Notes: generated by a model from the sequence alone, not told the origin. A DNA stretch of 64,000 nucleotides from ISDg sp045130455 (GCA_045130455.1 JBGUPV010000155.1:1-64000), one strand, 5' to 3'; shown: positions 49,782 to 58,162, counted from the first letter of the stretch. Numbers and translations: made by a program.

Positions 49782-50375
49782 CTACGGTTGTATGCTCTCC
49801 ATCGTATCATCCTCGCGCCTGCGGAAGATCACGCTTCCGTCCAGCGCGACAAAATACTCTCCTGCCAGTCCGCCGCCCTTGTTCAGGACGATCACGCCGA
49901 AGCATTCCACGCCGTTGATGTTGGTCGTGTACTCGTCGGTCTCGAAGTCATAATCGGACATGCTCTTCGAGAGCTTCAGCTTGCTCGCGGACTTACTCTT
50001 TAAAAACTCCTCCGCCTTCGCAGCGGTAAATTTCTTCGGCGCTTCGGTCGGCGTCGGTGTCGGCGTGTCTGTAGGCCCCTTGGTCGGTGCCTTGGTCGGC
50101 TCCTTCACGGCCGGCGTTTCGGTTATCTTCTGCTTGCCGCCGTCGGTCGGCGTCGCCTTGCCTGTCTGCTTTCCGCCGCTTCCGGTCGGCTTGGTGACCG
50201 ACTGCGTCGGCGTCTTGTCGGAGTCTTTCTTGCGCTCATCCAGGCGCTCCAGCCCCCAGCTGACAAGCCCGAAAACAACGGCAACCGCAAGCACGTACAA
50301 TATTGCTTTCAACAGGATCACGGAGCCTCTGTTTTTCTTCGCCCGCTTCCTGCTCTTCTTCTTTTTCTGTGCCAC
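49782..50375 (-). CDS. Membrane-anchored protein with Thr/Pro linker and small outside domain
   Basis: A 197-residue protein with GTG start after GGAGGAGGGG. The first 20 residues are very basic (KKKKSRKRAKKNR), then one membrane segment (20-42), a linker of Lys, Thr and Pro (about 50-112), and a C-terminal domain of about 80 residues (AAKAEEFLKSKSASKLKLSK, GVECFGVIVLNKGGGLAGEYFVALDGSVIFR). The end resembles a PepSY-like or stalk domain but is not assigned. It is the first gene of the DUF5717 run and has its own promoter. Confidence 0.7.
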   Translation of the reverse strand: MAQKKKKSRKRAKKNRGSVILLKAILYVLAVAVVFGLVSWGLERLDERKKDSDKTPTQSVTKPTGSGGKQTGKATPTDGGKQKITETPAVKEPTKAPTKGPTDTPTPTPTEAPKKFTAAKAEEFLKSKSASKLKLSKSMSDYDFETDEYTTNINGVECFGVIVLNKGGGLAGEYFVALDGSVIFRRREDDTMESIQP

Positions 50376-50424
50376 TGATCAACCCCTCCTCCGGGTTCCC
50401 CCCGTGATCACCCTATACGGAATC

Positions 50425-50453
50425 ATTGTATCACAGTGTCCGCCGTTTGTCAC
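50425..50453 (-). promoter_or_regulatory. Promoter of the DUF5717/DUF5716 run
   Basis: On the minus strand GTGACA (50453-50448), 17 bases, TACAAT (50430-50425). No other convincing promoter or terminator was found down to 34838, so it may drive twelve genes. Confidence 0.68.
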
Positions 50454-50488
50454 GGATTTCTTACCGCGGCGCCGGCCGCCGGAACGAC

Positions 50489-50522
50489 AAAAAACCGCAG
50501 GGCATCCGGGGATGCTCTGCGG
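50489..50522 (-). terminator. Terminator of the infC-rpmI-rplT operon
   Basis: On the minus strand CCGCAGAGCATCC pairs with GGATGCCCTGCGG (one mismatch), followed by TTTTTTG. Confidence 0.9.
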
Positions 50523-50571
50523 CTTGTCAGCTGCTCATTGCAGCACTCAATTCTTATGTCACTCTGCGCGA

Positions 50572-50928
50572 TTACGCAAGCTTGCCCTTCGCGGTGTTAA
50601 CGAGCGAGGTGAAGCCCTCAGCATCGTTGATCGCCATGTCGGAAAGCATCTTACGGTTGATGTTTACATCCGCAAGCTTGAGACCGTACATGAACTTGCT
50701 GTACGAGATATCGTTGCTCTTGCATGCTGCGCTGATACGAGCGATCCAAAGCTGACGCATCTGTCTCTTCTTCTCCTTGCGGCCTGCGAAAGCGGATGCA
50801 AGTGCGCGCATAACGGACTGCTTAGCAATACGGTACTGCTTGGATCTTGCTCCTCTGTAGCCCTTTGCCAGCTTCAAAATTCTGTTGTGTTTCTTCTTGG
50901 CGTTCAAGCCGCCCTTAATTCTAGCCAT
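50572..50928 (-). CDS. rplT: 50S ribosomal protein L20
   Basis: A 118-residue basic protein of standard length. It begins MARIKGGLNAKKKHNRILKL (family N-terminus that enters 23S rRNA) and has KGYRGARSKQYRIAKQSVMRAL and WIARISAACKSNDISYSKFM. L20 is needed for early 50S assembly and in Firmicutes represses its own operon by binding the leader. Third gene after infC and rpmI. Confidence 0.98.
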   Translation of the reverse strand: MARIKGGLNAKKKHNRILKLAKGYRGARSKQYRIAKQSVMRALASAFAGRKEKKRQMRQLWIARISAACKSNDISYSKFMYGLKLADVNINRKMLSDMAINDAEGFTSLVNTAKGKLA

Positions 50929-50961
50929 GGTTTATATGTCCTCCTTCGACAAGTATGCGTC

Positions 50962-51159
50962 TTACAGATACGGTAAGATCTTCTTCATGTTTGCTTCGCT
51001 CGTATGATCCGTGATCGTAGCTTTTCTGAGATTTCTCTTCATCTTGGTCGTCTTCTTCGTCAAGATGTGCTGCTTTCCGGCCTTCATTCTCTTGAGCTTT
51101 CCGGTACCTGTCTTGGAAAAACGTTTCGCAGCGGAGCTGCTGGTCTTCATTTTCGGCAT
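50962..51159 (-). CDS. rpmI: 50S ribosomal protein L35
   Basis: A 65-residue basic protein: MPKMKTSSSAAKRFSKTGTG, KLKRMKAGKQHILTKKT and a C-terminal MKKILPYL, all typical of L35. It lies between infC (18 bases) and rplT (33 bases). Confidence 0.98.
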   Translation of the reverse strand: MPKMKTSSSAAKRFSKTGTGKLKRMKAGKQHILTKKTTKMKRNLRKATITDHTSEANMKKILPYL

Positions 51160-51177
51160 AGTGAATATCCTCCTGAT

Positions 51178-51726
51178 CTATTCATTTTCTTTGTTTGCGG
51201 CGGCCTTCTTGTCCTGCGTCTTCTTCTCGGACAGGATCATCGTCAGGTTACGACCTTCCAGTTTGGCTGCCTTATCGATCACAGCGCAGTCCGAGAGCTT
51301 TTCGCAAAATGCCATCATGATCTCGAGACCTGCCTGCTGATGCGCCATCTCACGACCGCGGAAGCGCAGTGCGACTTTGACTTTGTTGCCCTTCTCCAGG
51401 AACTTACGAGCCATGCCCGCCTTCGTGTTCATGTCGTTGTCGGCAATCGTCACGGAGAGCTGAACTTCCTTGATCTCCGTTGTCTTCTGCTTCTTGCGAT
51501 TCTCCTTGGCTTTGCGCATCGCCTCATAGCGGAACTTGCTGTAGTCAACCGTTCTGCATACGGGCGGCTTGGCGGTAGGAGCTATCAGAACCAGATCGAG
51601 ATTGGCATCATTTGCGATCTTCTGCGCTTCGACAAGCGACATGATTCCGAGAGTCTCACCGTTTTCACCGAGAACGCGAACTTCCTTCGCGCGGATCTGC
51701 TCATTGATCAAATATTCGTTGCTAAT
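51178..51726 (-). CDS. infC: Translation initiation factor IF-3 with AUU start codon
   Basis: The start is placed at ATT (51726-51724). The SD GGAGG lies 8 bases upstream, and the frame ISNEYLINEQIRAKEVRVLG matches the usual IF-3 N-terminus; the next possible conventional start (TTG at 51711) would remove part of it and lacks an SD. The protein has 182 residues with the N-domain, the Lys-rich linker (AMRKAKENRKKQKTTEIKE) and the C-domain (RFRGREMAHQQAGLEIM). AUU is the known start of infC in E. coli and many bacteria, where IF-3 itself discriminates against it and so limits its own synthesis. First gene of the operon, behind an attenuator leader. Confidence 0.93.
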   Translation of the reverse strand: MSNEYLINEQIRAKEVRVLGENGETLGIMSLVEAQKIANDANLDLVLIAPTAKPPVCRTVDYSKFRYEAMRKAKENRKKQKTTEIKEVQLSVTIADNDMNTKAGMARKFLEKGNKVKVALRFRGREMAHQQAGLEIMMAFCEKLSDCAVIDKAAKLEGRNLTMILSEKKTQDKKAAANKENE

Positions 51727-51928
51727 AGCTCACACCTCCTCGTGTGTTACTCTTTTGCAATAAAAAAGAGTGGATAACTGACGTATCCACTCAAAACAGA
51801 CCTAACCCATACGGATTTCGGTAAATGTCTTATGTTGACCTCTTCGCGCGATTGCTTGAGGCGAGAGCGGATACTCTGCTTCGTGTGTCAGGCCCGTGCC
51901 GCACGCGGCATCTCCCGACAGCAAACCG
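51727..51928 (-). promoter_or_regulatory. L20/IF3-type operon leader with attenuator
   Basis: A leader of about 200 bases runs from the promoter to infC. It ends in a perfect terminator at 51792-51762 (minus strand GAGTGGATA, 7-base loop, TATCCACTC, then TTTTTTATT) directly before the infC SD. Position and arrangement match the Firmicute L20 leader, in which L20 binding favours termination. Confidence 0.82.
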
Positions 51929-51957
51929 ATGATATCACACCCGTTCCCGCTTGTCAA
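51929..51957 (-). promoter_or_regulatory. infC operon promoter
   Basis: On the minus strand a perfect TTGACA (51957-51952), 17 bases, TATCAT (51934-51929). Confidence 0.82.
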
Positions 51958-51984
51958 GCATTATTTGCGAAAGAAAACCGCGGC

Positions 51985-52776
51985 TTATCGCTCCCTGTCG
52001 GCAAATGCGTTGCGGGTTCTCTTGATGCAGATCATCTCGAACACCATGAGGATGATCCCCGTGATCCTGTGAAGCATCAGGTTGAATCGGTAAATGTTCT
52101 CGATGCGCAGGTTCATTTTCCGCTCGTCCGCATAGTTGAGGAACTTATCCGTCTCAAGCTTGCGCTCATTGTACTCGCCGACGACCGACAATATAAGCGC
52201 CAGCGCCACTGCCGCCAGGCACACGATGATCGTCTTTTTCCAGAGACCTTCCCAGCTCTCATAAACCCGGTTCATCCCGCCGGCAGCCTCCCTCATGGCC
52301 TCGCTGTAAAGCAGCCGGAACAGGATCGCCACCGCTGCCGAGATCAGCACGTACTCCATCCCGACCGCCAGGTAGGCTCCCTTGCCGCTCATATAGCCGA
52401 GCGAGAACGTCGACAAGACTATCTCGCCGAACAATCCCAACAGGCCGGCCGCCAGAATTCCCGTGTTCAGCGAATAGAGCCGGATCAGCACCGTATAGTA
52501 CACGAGCAGCATGATGATCGGGATCACCGAGACAAACATCGCTACCGTAACATGATTCTCCAGGAATTCGATCACGTTCGCAAAAAACTTGATCTTCGGC
52601 TCGGAAAAACTGTCCGTATTGTACATGCGGGTCAGATTGTTGAAAATGTGGAACGAGTTGAGCACGAGTACCCACGCCTCAACGATGATAAAAGCAAGCA
52701 GCGCGTGCTGCAGATGGCGGAGTTTCGTTCCCGCATCGCGGTAATCCGCAGGTGTCATTTCTCCTCTGTTGTTCAT
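51985..52776 (-). CDS. Polytopic membrane protein, paralogue of 52809-53618
   Basis: A 263-residue protein with six membrane segments (about 24-44, 78-100, 105-125, 135-155, 180-200, 235-255). Its N-terminus MNNRGEMTPADYRDAGTKLRHL and the segment SEAMREAAGGMNRVYESWEGLWKK correspond to MNENKGKMTAFECEDVRARLMKM and SEATRDFSMPASGLWEGLRDLSR in the adjacent gene, so the two are duplicates. No family recognised. 32 bases after the paralogue. Confidence 0.65.
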   Translation of the reverse strand: MNNRGEMTPADYRDAGTKLRHLQHALLAFIIVEAWVLVLNSFHIFNNLTRMYNTDSFSEPKIKFFANVIEFLENHVTVAMFVSVIPIIMLLVYYTVLIRLYSLNTGILAAGLLGLFGEIVLSTFSLGYMSGKGAYLAVGMEYVLISAAVAILFRLLYSEAMREAAGGMNRVYESWEGLWKKTIIVCLAAVALALILSVVGEYNERKLETDKFLNYADERKMNLRIENIYRFNLMLHRITGIILMVFEMICIKRTRNAFADRER

Positions 52777-52808
52777 AGTGATTTGTCCCCCCTTGTTATA
52801 TCAGCCGG

Positions 52809-53618
52809 TCAATATCGTAACCGGGAATTATCCTCCTTCGGATACAGGATTTCCGCGGTTTCCAGCAGGCAGGTCCGCTCACGCACCTGCAGGATCAGAT
52901 CCACGATCGAAGAAACCATGACGATCACCATAAGAAGCACCACCATCGCCCTTGTTTTGTTCAAAACTTCCTCGTAGGAAATATCCGCGCTCTGAATGTC
53001 TTTGACAAACTTATCCAGAAGCAGCTTCAGCAAAAAGACCAACACCGCGGATATCACGCTCACGATGCGCGACAGATCCCTCAATCCTTCCCAAAGTCCG
53101 GAAGCCGGCATCGAAAAATCCCTTGTTGCCTCGGACATTGCCGTGCAGTAAGTCCAACGATACGCCAGACCCAGAGCTAACATGAACAAACAGCTGATCA
53201 AGGCAGAATCGAGTGTTGCCGAAACATTCGTTCTTACGTCAGTGCTGCCGGCCGAAGCGATCGATGACGCGGTACTGTTTACCTCGGAGAACACCATGGT
53301 TGCCAGGAGGAAAACACCGGCGACCAGAGTGCCGCTGTTGAATTTGTGGAGGTTCATAAGTTCCACGCAATACAGAATCGCCACGCACACGCAGAATACC
53401 GCCAACAAGATCGTAATGCTGCTGTGATCCGACAGGAATCGAATGCTCTTCTCCGCAGACTCGTTCTCGTACAGGGCAAGTATGCTGACCAGCGGTATCA
53501 GAATTGCCGATACAAACACGGCGATCATCCAAACGCCGAGTATTGTCCGCATTTTCATAAGTCTCGCACGGACATCCTCGCACTCAAAAGCCGTCATTTT
53601 CCCTTTGTTTTCATTCAT
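52809..53618 (-). CDS. Polytopic membrane protein, paralogue of 51985-52776
   Basis: A 269-residue protein with six membrane segments and a cytosolic C-terminal tail. GGAGGGGG upstream of the ATG. A TACAAT lies just upstream of the SD, so it may have its own promoter, flanked by a CCCCGAC/GTCGGGG dyad. Function unknown. Confidence 0.65.
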   Translation of the reverse strand: MNENKGKMTAFECEDVRARLMKMRTILGVWMIAVFVSAILIPLVSILALYENESAEKSIRFLSDHSSITILLAVFCVCVAILYCVELMNLHKFNSGTLVAGVFLLATMVFSEVNSTASSIASAGSTDVRTNVSATLDSALISCLFMLALGLAYRWTYCTAMSEATRDFSMPASGLWEGLRDLSRIVSVISAVLVFLLKLLLDKFVKDIQSADISYEEVLNKTRAMVVLLMVIVMVSSIVDLILQVRERTCLLETAEILYPKEDNSRLRY

Positions 53619-53656
53619 GTATGCCTACCCCCTCCGATTGTACCCCGACCTGATGT

Positions 53657-54004
53657 CTAGCCGAGTCGGGGCGTGATCAACGGCTCATCCCAGTTGATCG
53701 TTCCTCCCAGTTCTGCCGCGAGCGCATCCGCATGCTCACGCAGGGTTTCCGTCTCCAGGTACTGCGCATCGCGCTTCTTTGTGCGGCGTCCCTTGCCCTC
53801 GTAAGCGATCTCGCTGACATACGCATCGTAGCTGATCGCGAAATCCTCCTCGTCGTCATGCGGGAAGAAATTGACGCTGTACTCGTACGTGATCTGTCCC
53901 GCGTCCGAAGTCGCCGTCAGCTTGACGACCGCCGCGTGCCGGTCGCGCTCGTTGAAGGTGCAGGTTGCTTCGTAGTAGCATTCAAAAACATCGATCACTT
54001 TCAT
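53657..54004 (-). CDS. Conserved small protein, unknown function
   Basis: The start at 54004 follows GGGTGA and gives 115 residues; the frame upstream overlaps proC. The sequence (MKVIDVFECYYEATCTFNER, then VVKLTATSDAGQITYEYSVNFFPH) is beta-rich and without signal or membrane segments. It lies 5 bases after the proC stop, so probably co-transcribed. No family recognised. Confidence 0.65.
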   Translation of the reverse strand: MKVIDVFECYYEATCTFNERDRHAAVVKLTATSDAGQITYEYSVNFFPHDDEEDFAISYDAYVSEIAYEGKGRRTKKRDAQYLETETLREHADALAAELGGTINWDEPLITPRLG

Positions 54005-54009
54005 CTTAC

Positions 54010-54831
54010 TCACCCGTTCTTCTTTTTGTTCATGATGGCATCGATGCACTCGATGCAGGCCGAGCGGAACCCTGCCTTCTCAAGGGCCGCAACACCACAG
54101 ATCGTGGTTCCCGAAGGCGAGCAGACCGCATCCTTCAAAACGCCGGGATGTTCGCCGGTCACCTGCTGCAGTTTCGCGCTGCCGAGGACGGTCTGTGCCA
54201 CGAGCTGGTACGCCGTCGGGCGCGAAATGCCGTATTTGACGGCCGCGTCCGCGAACGCTTCCATGTACACGTCGACAAATGCGGGACCGCAGCCGCTGAT
54301 CACTCCGCCGATGCCCATCAGGTGCGTCGGCAGTTCCACGACAACGCCGAGTCCCTCGAAGAGGAGCTTCATCTCCGCAAGCTCCGACGCCTCCAGGCTG
54401 CCGGCTTCCTCGAACAGGAACACGCCCTCGCCGACCATCGCAGGCGTGTTTGGCATCATGCACTGCACACGGACCGGGATCGTCTCCGTCGCCGGAATCC
54501 CGAGGACTTCCGCGATCGCCGTGTCAAATGTCTCCTTCGTCCAGCCGGCCGCGATCGACCACAGAGCCTTGCCCTTCAACTCCTCGCCGAGCTCGGAGAG
54601 AACGCTCTTAATCTGGTACGGCTTGCACGCGATCACCACCGTATCCGACGCGCGGACCGCCTCCGCCGCGCTGGCCATCGGCCGAAAGCCGATTCTGGCC
54701 GCGTTGTTCGCGAGCTTCTGCTGGTGCGGTGCGAACGCGCACATCTCGTCGGCCGCGACAAGGCCTTTCTTCACCCAGCCTTCCGCGATGGCAAGAGCCA
54801 TATTGCCCATTCCCAGGAATCCGATCTTCAT
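54010..54831 (-). CDS. proC: Pyrroline-5-carboxylate reductase
   Basis: A 273-residue protein of normal length. The Rossmann start is MKIGFLGMGNMALAIAEG, with VVIACKPYQI and MPNTPAMVGEG, and the C-terminal dimer and active-site helix region GGVISGCGPAFVDVYMEAFAD and VCSPSGTTICGVAALE. It reduces pyrroline-5-carboxylate to proline with NAD(P)H, the last step of proline synthesis. AAAGGTG precedes the ATG. Confidence 0.95.
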   Translation of the reverse strand: MKIGFLGMGNMALAIAEGWVKKGLVAADEMCAFAPHQQKLANNAARIGFRPMASAAEAVRASDTVVIACKPYQIKSVLSELGEELKGKALWSIAAGWTKETFDTAIAEVLGIPATETIPVRVQCMMPNTPAMVGEGVFLFEEAGSLEASELAEMKLLFEGLGVVVELPTHLMGIGGVISGCGPAFVDVYMEAFADAAVKYGISRPTAYQLVAQTVLGSAKLQQVTGEHPGVLKDAVCSPSGTTICGVAALEKAGFRSACIECIDAIMNKKKNG

Positions 54832-54888
54832 AGTTTCACCTTTTGCTGCGGAAAATGTTCCGCCACACCTTTCTGTCTGTATTTTCCA

Positions 54889-54913
54889 AGGCGCCGGAGC
54901 AGGTCCGGCGCCT
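54889..54913 (-). terminator. Stem-loop after the NADAR-macro gene
   Basis: AGGCGCCGGA and TCCGGCGCCT form a perfect 10-bp stem with a 5-base loop just downstream of the stop. It lacks a T run; on the minus strand it is followed by TGGAAAATAC, a partial copy of the recurrent motif. Confidence 0.6.
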
Positions 54914-54922
54914 CGATCAAAC

Positions 54923-57900
54923 TCAGTTCTTTCCGCTCAGGATCTCGCGGTACATGGTAAATGTCCGCTCGTCCGCGCTCACAAAGATTACCTTGATATT
55001 GTAATCCGGATGTCTGCGCATCCAGTTCTGAACCGTCTTGCTCGCCACCATGGTCGCCGCACGGAGCGGGTATCCGAAATATCCGGTGGAGATCGGCGGG
55101 AACGCGATCGAATGCAGGTCGTAGCGGACCGCGAGATTGAGGCAGTTCTCGTAGCACATCGTGAGGTAGACCGGATCGGTGTCGTCGCCGGAATACTTCG
55201 GTCCCACGGTATGGATGACGAACTGCGCCTTCAGGCGGTAGCCGCGGCTGATCTTTGCCCGGCCGACATCGCATCCCTTGAGTGCAGCGCACTCGCGCAT
55301 CAGCTCCGGACCGCCGGCCTTGAGGATCGTATTGTCCACGCCCGGTCCGCCGAGCAATGTATTGTTGGTCGCGTTGACAATGGCATCGCAATCCATTGCC
55401 GCGATATTTCCTCTCTTGATGACGATCTCGCTTCGGATCTCGTCTCGGTATGTCGGTGCCTTGGCCTGTGCAGGCTCCGGCGCGGGTTTCTGCTCCGGCG
55501 TGGGCTCTGCCGCCTTCTTCGGCTGCTCCGTCACGGCTTCCGCAGGCTTGACTGAAGTCTTCTTCACAGTCTCCGCTGCGTCCGGCTGCTCCGCGGGCTT
55601 TGCCGCTGCCTTGGCCGCCTTCTTGGAAGCCGCCGAGCGCGAGAGCATCGATGCTTCCGCCGCCGTCTTCTCTGCGGCTGCCTTTGCTTCCGCTTCGGCT
55701 TTCTCCTTCGCCGCTTTCTCTTTCGCAGCCTTCTCCGCCGCTGCCTTCTCGGCCTTGGCTTTCTCCTTCGCGGCCTTCTCCGCCGCTGCCCTTGCCTCTG
55801 CCTCGACCTTCTCCCTCGCGGCTTTCTCCTTCGCAGCCTTCTCCGCTGCGGTCTTCTCAGCCGCGGCCTTTGCCTCCGCTGCCGCCTTGGCCTCCGCCGC
55901 TTCCGCTGCCGCCTTCGCCGCCTTTGCTTCCGCTGCTGCCTTCGCCTCCGCGAGCTTTGCTTCCGCTGCCGCTGCCTTAGCCTCCGCTGCCTTTGCTTCC
56001 GCCGCAGCCTTTGCTTCCGCTGCCTTCGCTTCCGCCGCAGCCTTTGCTTCCGCTACCTTCGCCGCCGCTGCCGCCTTGGCTTCCTCGGCCTTGGCTTTCG
56101 CTGCTGCAGCCTTTGCCTCCGCAGCCTTTGCCTCCGCAGCCTTTGCTTCCGCTGCTGCCGCTGCTGCCTCCGCTGCTGCCGCCTTGGCTTCCGCAGCCTC
56201 TTTCTCCGCTGTCTTCGTCGCGGCTGCGACTTCCGGACTTTCCGCGGTCTCGGCTGTATTCTCTTCCGTCACGCCCGATCCGGCAGCTTCCGCTGCCCCG
56301 GGCGCCTCACCTGCTTCTTCGTTTTCCGCCGGTTTCGCAACATTTTCCCCGGCAAGTGCTTCGTCCCCGGCAGCCGCTTCATTCTCCGCTGTGGGACCAT
56401 CCGTCTTCCCGGCAGGTGCCTCCGCGGCATCCCCGGCCGCCGCCTCTTCCTCACCGCTTTCAGCCGCCGCAGGTTCTTCCGCTGCTACCTCAGCCGCCAT
56501 CACCGGCTCATCCACGATCTCGATGGTCGCGGCTGCGACGCCGGATCCTTCAACCGGAATATCCTCATTTTCCGAAGGAAGGGTCTCATCATAGCGAACG
56601 ACGACTTCCTCGTCCTCCTCGGGACCGTCCACGATCTCGAACTCTACCGGCCGGATCGTCTCCGGAACGGACTCCGTCGCATCCGGCGTGATCTCTGCCT
56701 CGCTCACGCCCTCCGACGCGAACTCGCGCATCGACTGCCAGCCGAAGCCGCTCTCGCTGCCCACCGACGACGAGCCGATGTTGGTCGCAAGCTCCTCGTC
56801 GTCGCGCCTCACGCGGAAATCCAGGTCGAGCTCCGGCTCCTCCGGGACAAACGAAACATATGTCTCGGGCGCGGACGTCGTGCCGGGATCGGTCGAAGCC
56901 GCATATGCCTCGCCGTACCCGAAGTCCTCGCGCGGACGGAACGTAAACGAAATATGCTCCTCCTGCGTATCCTCCGCCTCTTCCTCGTACGTCTCCGTGT
57001 CGGGAAGGGTATCCTCGAACAGACCGTCCTCGCGGTTGATCTGATCCAGCAAAGCGCTTGGATTGCGCAGCCCGCCCTGGTAGCGGATCATGTCAAATAA
57101 ATCCTGCTTCATCTCAAAGAAGCCGGCCTTCGGAAGCCCCGCGCTCTTACCGCTGCGAAGCATCCACTCCAGTTCCTCAAACGTATAGTTGGCTACATTG
57201 AGGTCCTCGTACGAACGACCGCGGCGAAGGGCGTACAGCACCGCCTCCATCCACGTCGAAACGATCTCCGAAACATACGGCAGCATGCACGCTTCCGTGA
57301 TGCGCATGTTCCAGACGGACTCGCTCTCATCCGCACCGCCGTCGGCGTTCTCGGTTGCGTCCAGCGAGAGGTCGTACGCCGACTCCCCGCCGATCGAAGC
57401 CATCACGCTCCTGCGGATGCGGTCCGTCTCCTCGCTGTCGTTCCGCCGGCCGACCTTGACCGGCTGCGGCGCACGAAGATCCACCGCGTCAACATATGTC
57501 GTAACCGAGGATCCGGCCACGGCGCACCATGCCCGAAGGTCCTCGCGGACACGCATCAGCGTACGGCCGAGAATGTTGCGGCCTTTCCACTCCTTCGGAT
57601 CCGAGCTTCGCGAATCCTCCACGTCCAATCCGACACCCCACACGAGATCGCGCGGCGTGCATTCCGCGAGCAGAGCGTTGCCCGTGTCGAGCAGCGCCAG
57701 CAAAAGCTCCGGATTCTGCTGGAATTTGGCACGGATGCCCCTGCGCAGTATCTGCAGGCGCACGGATTTCCAAAGCGCGTCGTTGTAACGCGCCACCTTG
57801 TTGCCGAGTTCCTTGATCCGCGGAAGTTCCTTCGTCTCCATGATCTCGTCCGCGATCTCGATGTCGCCGAAGATCATCGCTTTCTGGAACATCATATACT

Positions 57901-58012
57901 GTTCCACGGAATGGTACACGCGCCCCGCATACATGAAATCTGCGGGATACCAGTTGCTCAGGTACCCGTTCGCATCTTCCGGATCATAGAACCGGATAAC
58001 CCCATTGGTCAT
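54923..58012 (-). CDS. NADAR-domain / long helical linker / macro-domain fusion protein
   Basis: The start at 58012 follows GAGGAGAG and gives 1029 residues. Residues about 5-165 are a NADAR (YbiA/RibX-type) domain: GYLSNWYPADFMYAGRVYHS, VEQYMMFQKA, RNILGRTLMRVRE. Residues about 170-330 form an unassigned helical region (VWNMRITEACMLPYVSEIVS). About 330-590 is acidic and probably disordered. About 590-800 is an Ala/Glu/Lys-rich single-helix segment. Residues about 855-1029 are a MacroD-type macro domain: VIKRGNIAAMDCDAIVNATN, GGPGVDNTI, PPISTGYFGYP. NADAR enzymes remove ADP-ribose from guanine bases and macro domains remove it from protein or thymine; both linked in one chain suggests an ADP-ribose eraser. 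No DarT-like gene is in the window. Confidence 0.82.
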   Translation of the reverse strand: MTNGVIRFYDPEDANGYLSNWYPADFMYAGRVYHSVEQYMMFQKAMIFGDIEIADEIMETKELPRIKELGNKVARYNDALWKSVRLQILRRGIRAKFQQNPELLLALLDTGNALLAECTPRDLVWGVGLDVEDSRSSDPKEWKGRNILGRTLMRVREDLRAWCAVAGSSVTTYVDAVDLRAPQPVKVGRRNDSEETDRIRRSVMASIGGESAYDLSLDATENADGGADESESVWNMRITEACMLPYVSEIVSTWMEAVLYALRRGRSYEDLNVANYTFEELEWMLRSGKSAGLPKAGFFEMKQDLFDMIRYQGGLRNPSALLDQINREDGLFEDTLPDTETYEEEAEDTQEEHISFTFRPREDFGYGEAYAASTDPGTTSAPETYVSFVPEEPELDLDFRVRRDDEELATNIGSSSVGSESGFGWQSMREFASEGVSEAEITPDATESVPETIRPVEFEIVDGPEEDEEVVVRYDETLPSENEDIPVEGSGVAAATIEIVDEPVMAAEVAAEEPAAAESGEEEAAAGDAAEAPAGKTDGPTAENEAAAGDEALAGENVAKPAENEEAGEAPGAAEAAGSGVTEENTAETAESPEVAAATKTAEKEAAEAKAAAAEAAAAAAEAKAAEAKAAEAKAAAAKAKAEEAKAAAAAKVAEAKAAAEAKAAEAKAAAEAKAAEAKAAAAEAKLAEAKAAAEAKAAKAAAEAAEAKAAAEAKAAAEKTAAEKAAKEKAAREKVEAEARAAAEKAAKEKAKAEKAAAEKAAKEKAAKEKAEAEAKAAAEKTAAEASMLSRSAASKKAAKAAAKPAEQPDAAETVKKTSVKPAEAVTEQPKKAAEPTPEQKPAPEPAQAKAPTYRDEIRSEIVIKRGNIAAMDCDAIVNATNNTLLGGPGVDNTILKAGGPELMRECAALKGCDVGRAKISRGYRLKAQFVIHTVGPKYSGDDTDPVYLTMCYENCLNLAVRYDLHSIAFPPISTGYFGYPLRAATMVASKTVQNWMRRHPDYNIKVIFVSADERTFTMYREILSGKN
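55620..56230 (-). repeat. Low-complexity AEAKAA-coding repeat tract
   Basis: About 600 bases of imperfect short repeats encode Ala, Glu and Lys with EAKAAAEAKAAEAKAA-type periodicity, like the TolA central helix. The reverse strand is also open over this tract only because of the repeat composition. Confidence 0.85.
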
Positions 58013-58076
58013 ATTCTCTCCTCTTCCGGTCATGCGGCCGTTTCCCCATGAAATTGCCGACAAGTCCCTTTCTGCT

Positions 58077-58105
58077 ATTGTACCGCAGGAAGCGCGAGTT
58101 ATCAA
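58077..58105 (-). promoter_or_regulatory. Promoter of the NADAR-macro gene
   Basis: On the minus strand TTGATA (58105-58100), 17 bases, TACAAT (58082-58077). It begins immediately after the thioesterase terminator. Confidence 0.75.
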
Positions 58106-58107
58106 GC

Positions 58108-58137
58108 AAAAAAGAGCCCTCGGCAGTGCCGGGGCCC
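58108..58137 (-). terminator. Terminator of the thioesterase gene
   Basis: On the minus strand GCCCCGGC, 3-base loop, GCCGAGGGC (one mismatch), then TCTTTTTTG. Confidence 0.85.
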
Positions 58138-58162
58138 TTCGGAAAATGAATCAAAAACCGTT

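Noticed and set aside
47695..49953. 752-codon plus-strand frame opposite the DUF5717 gene
   Set aside because: Antisense shadow caused by GC-rich third positions; product is Arg/His-rich with no domains.
55278..56691. Ala/Ser- or Pro/Leu-rich plus-strand frames over the AEAK tract
   Set aside because: Open only because the short repeat has no stops in any frame.
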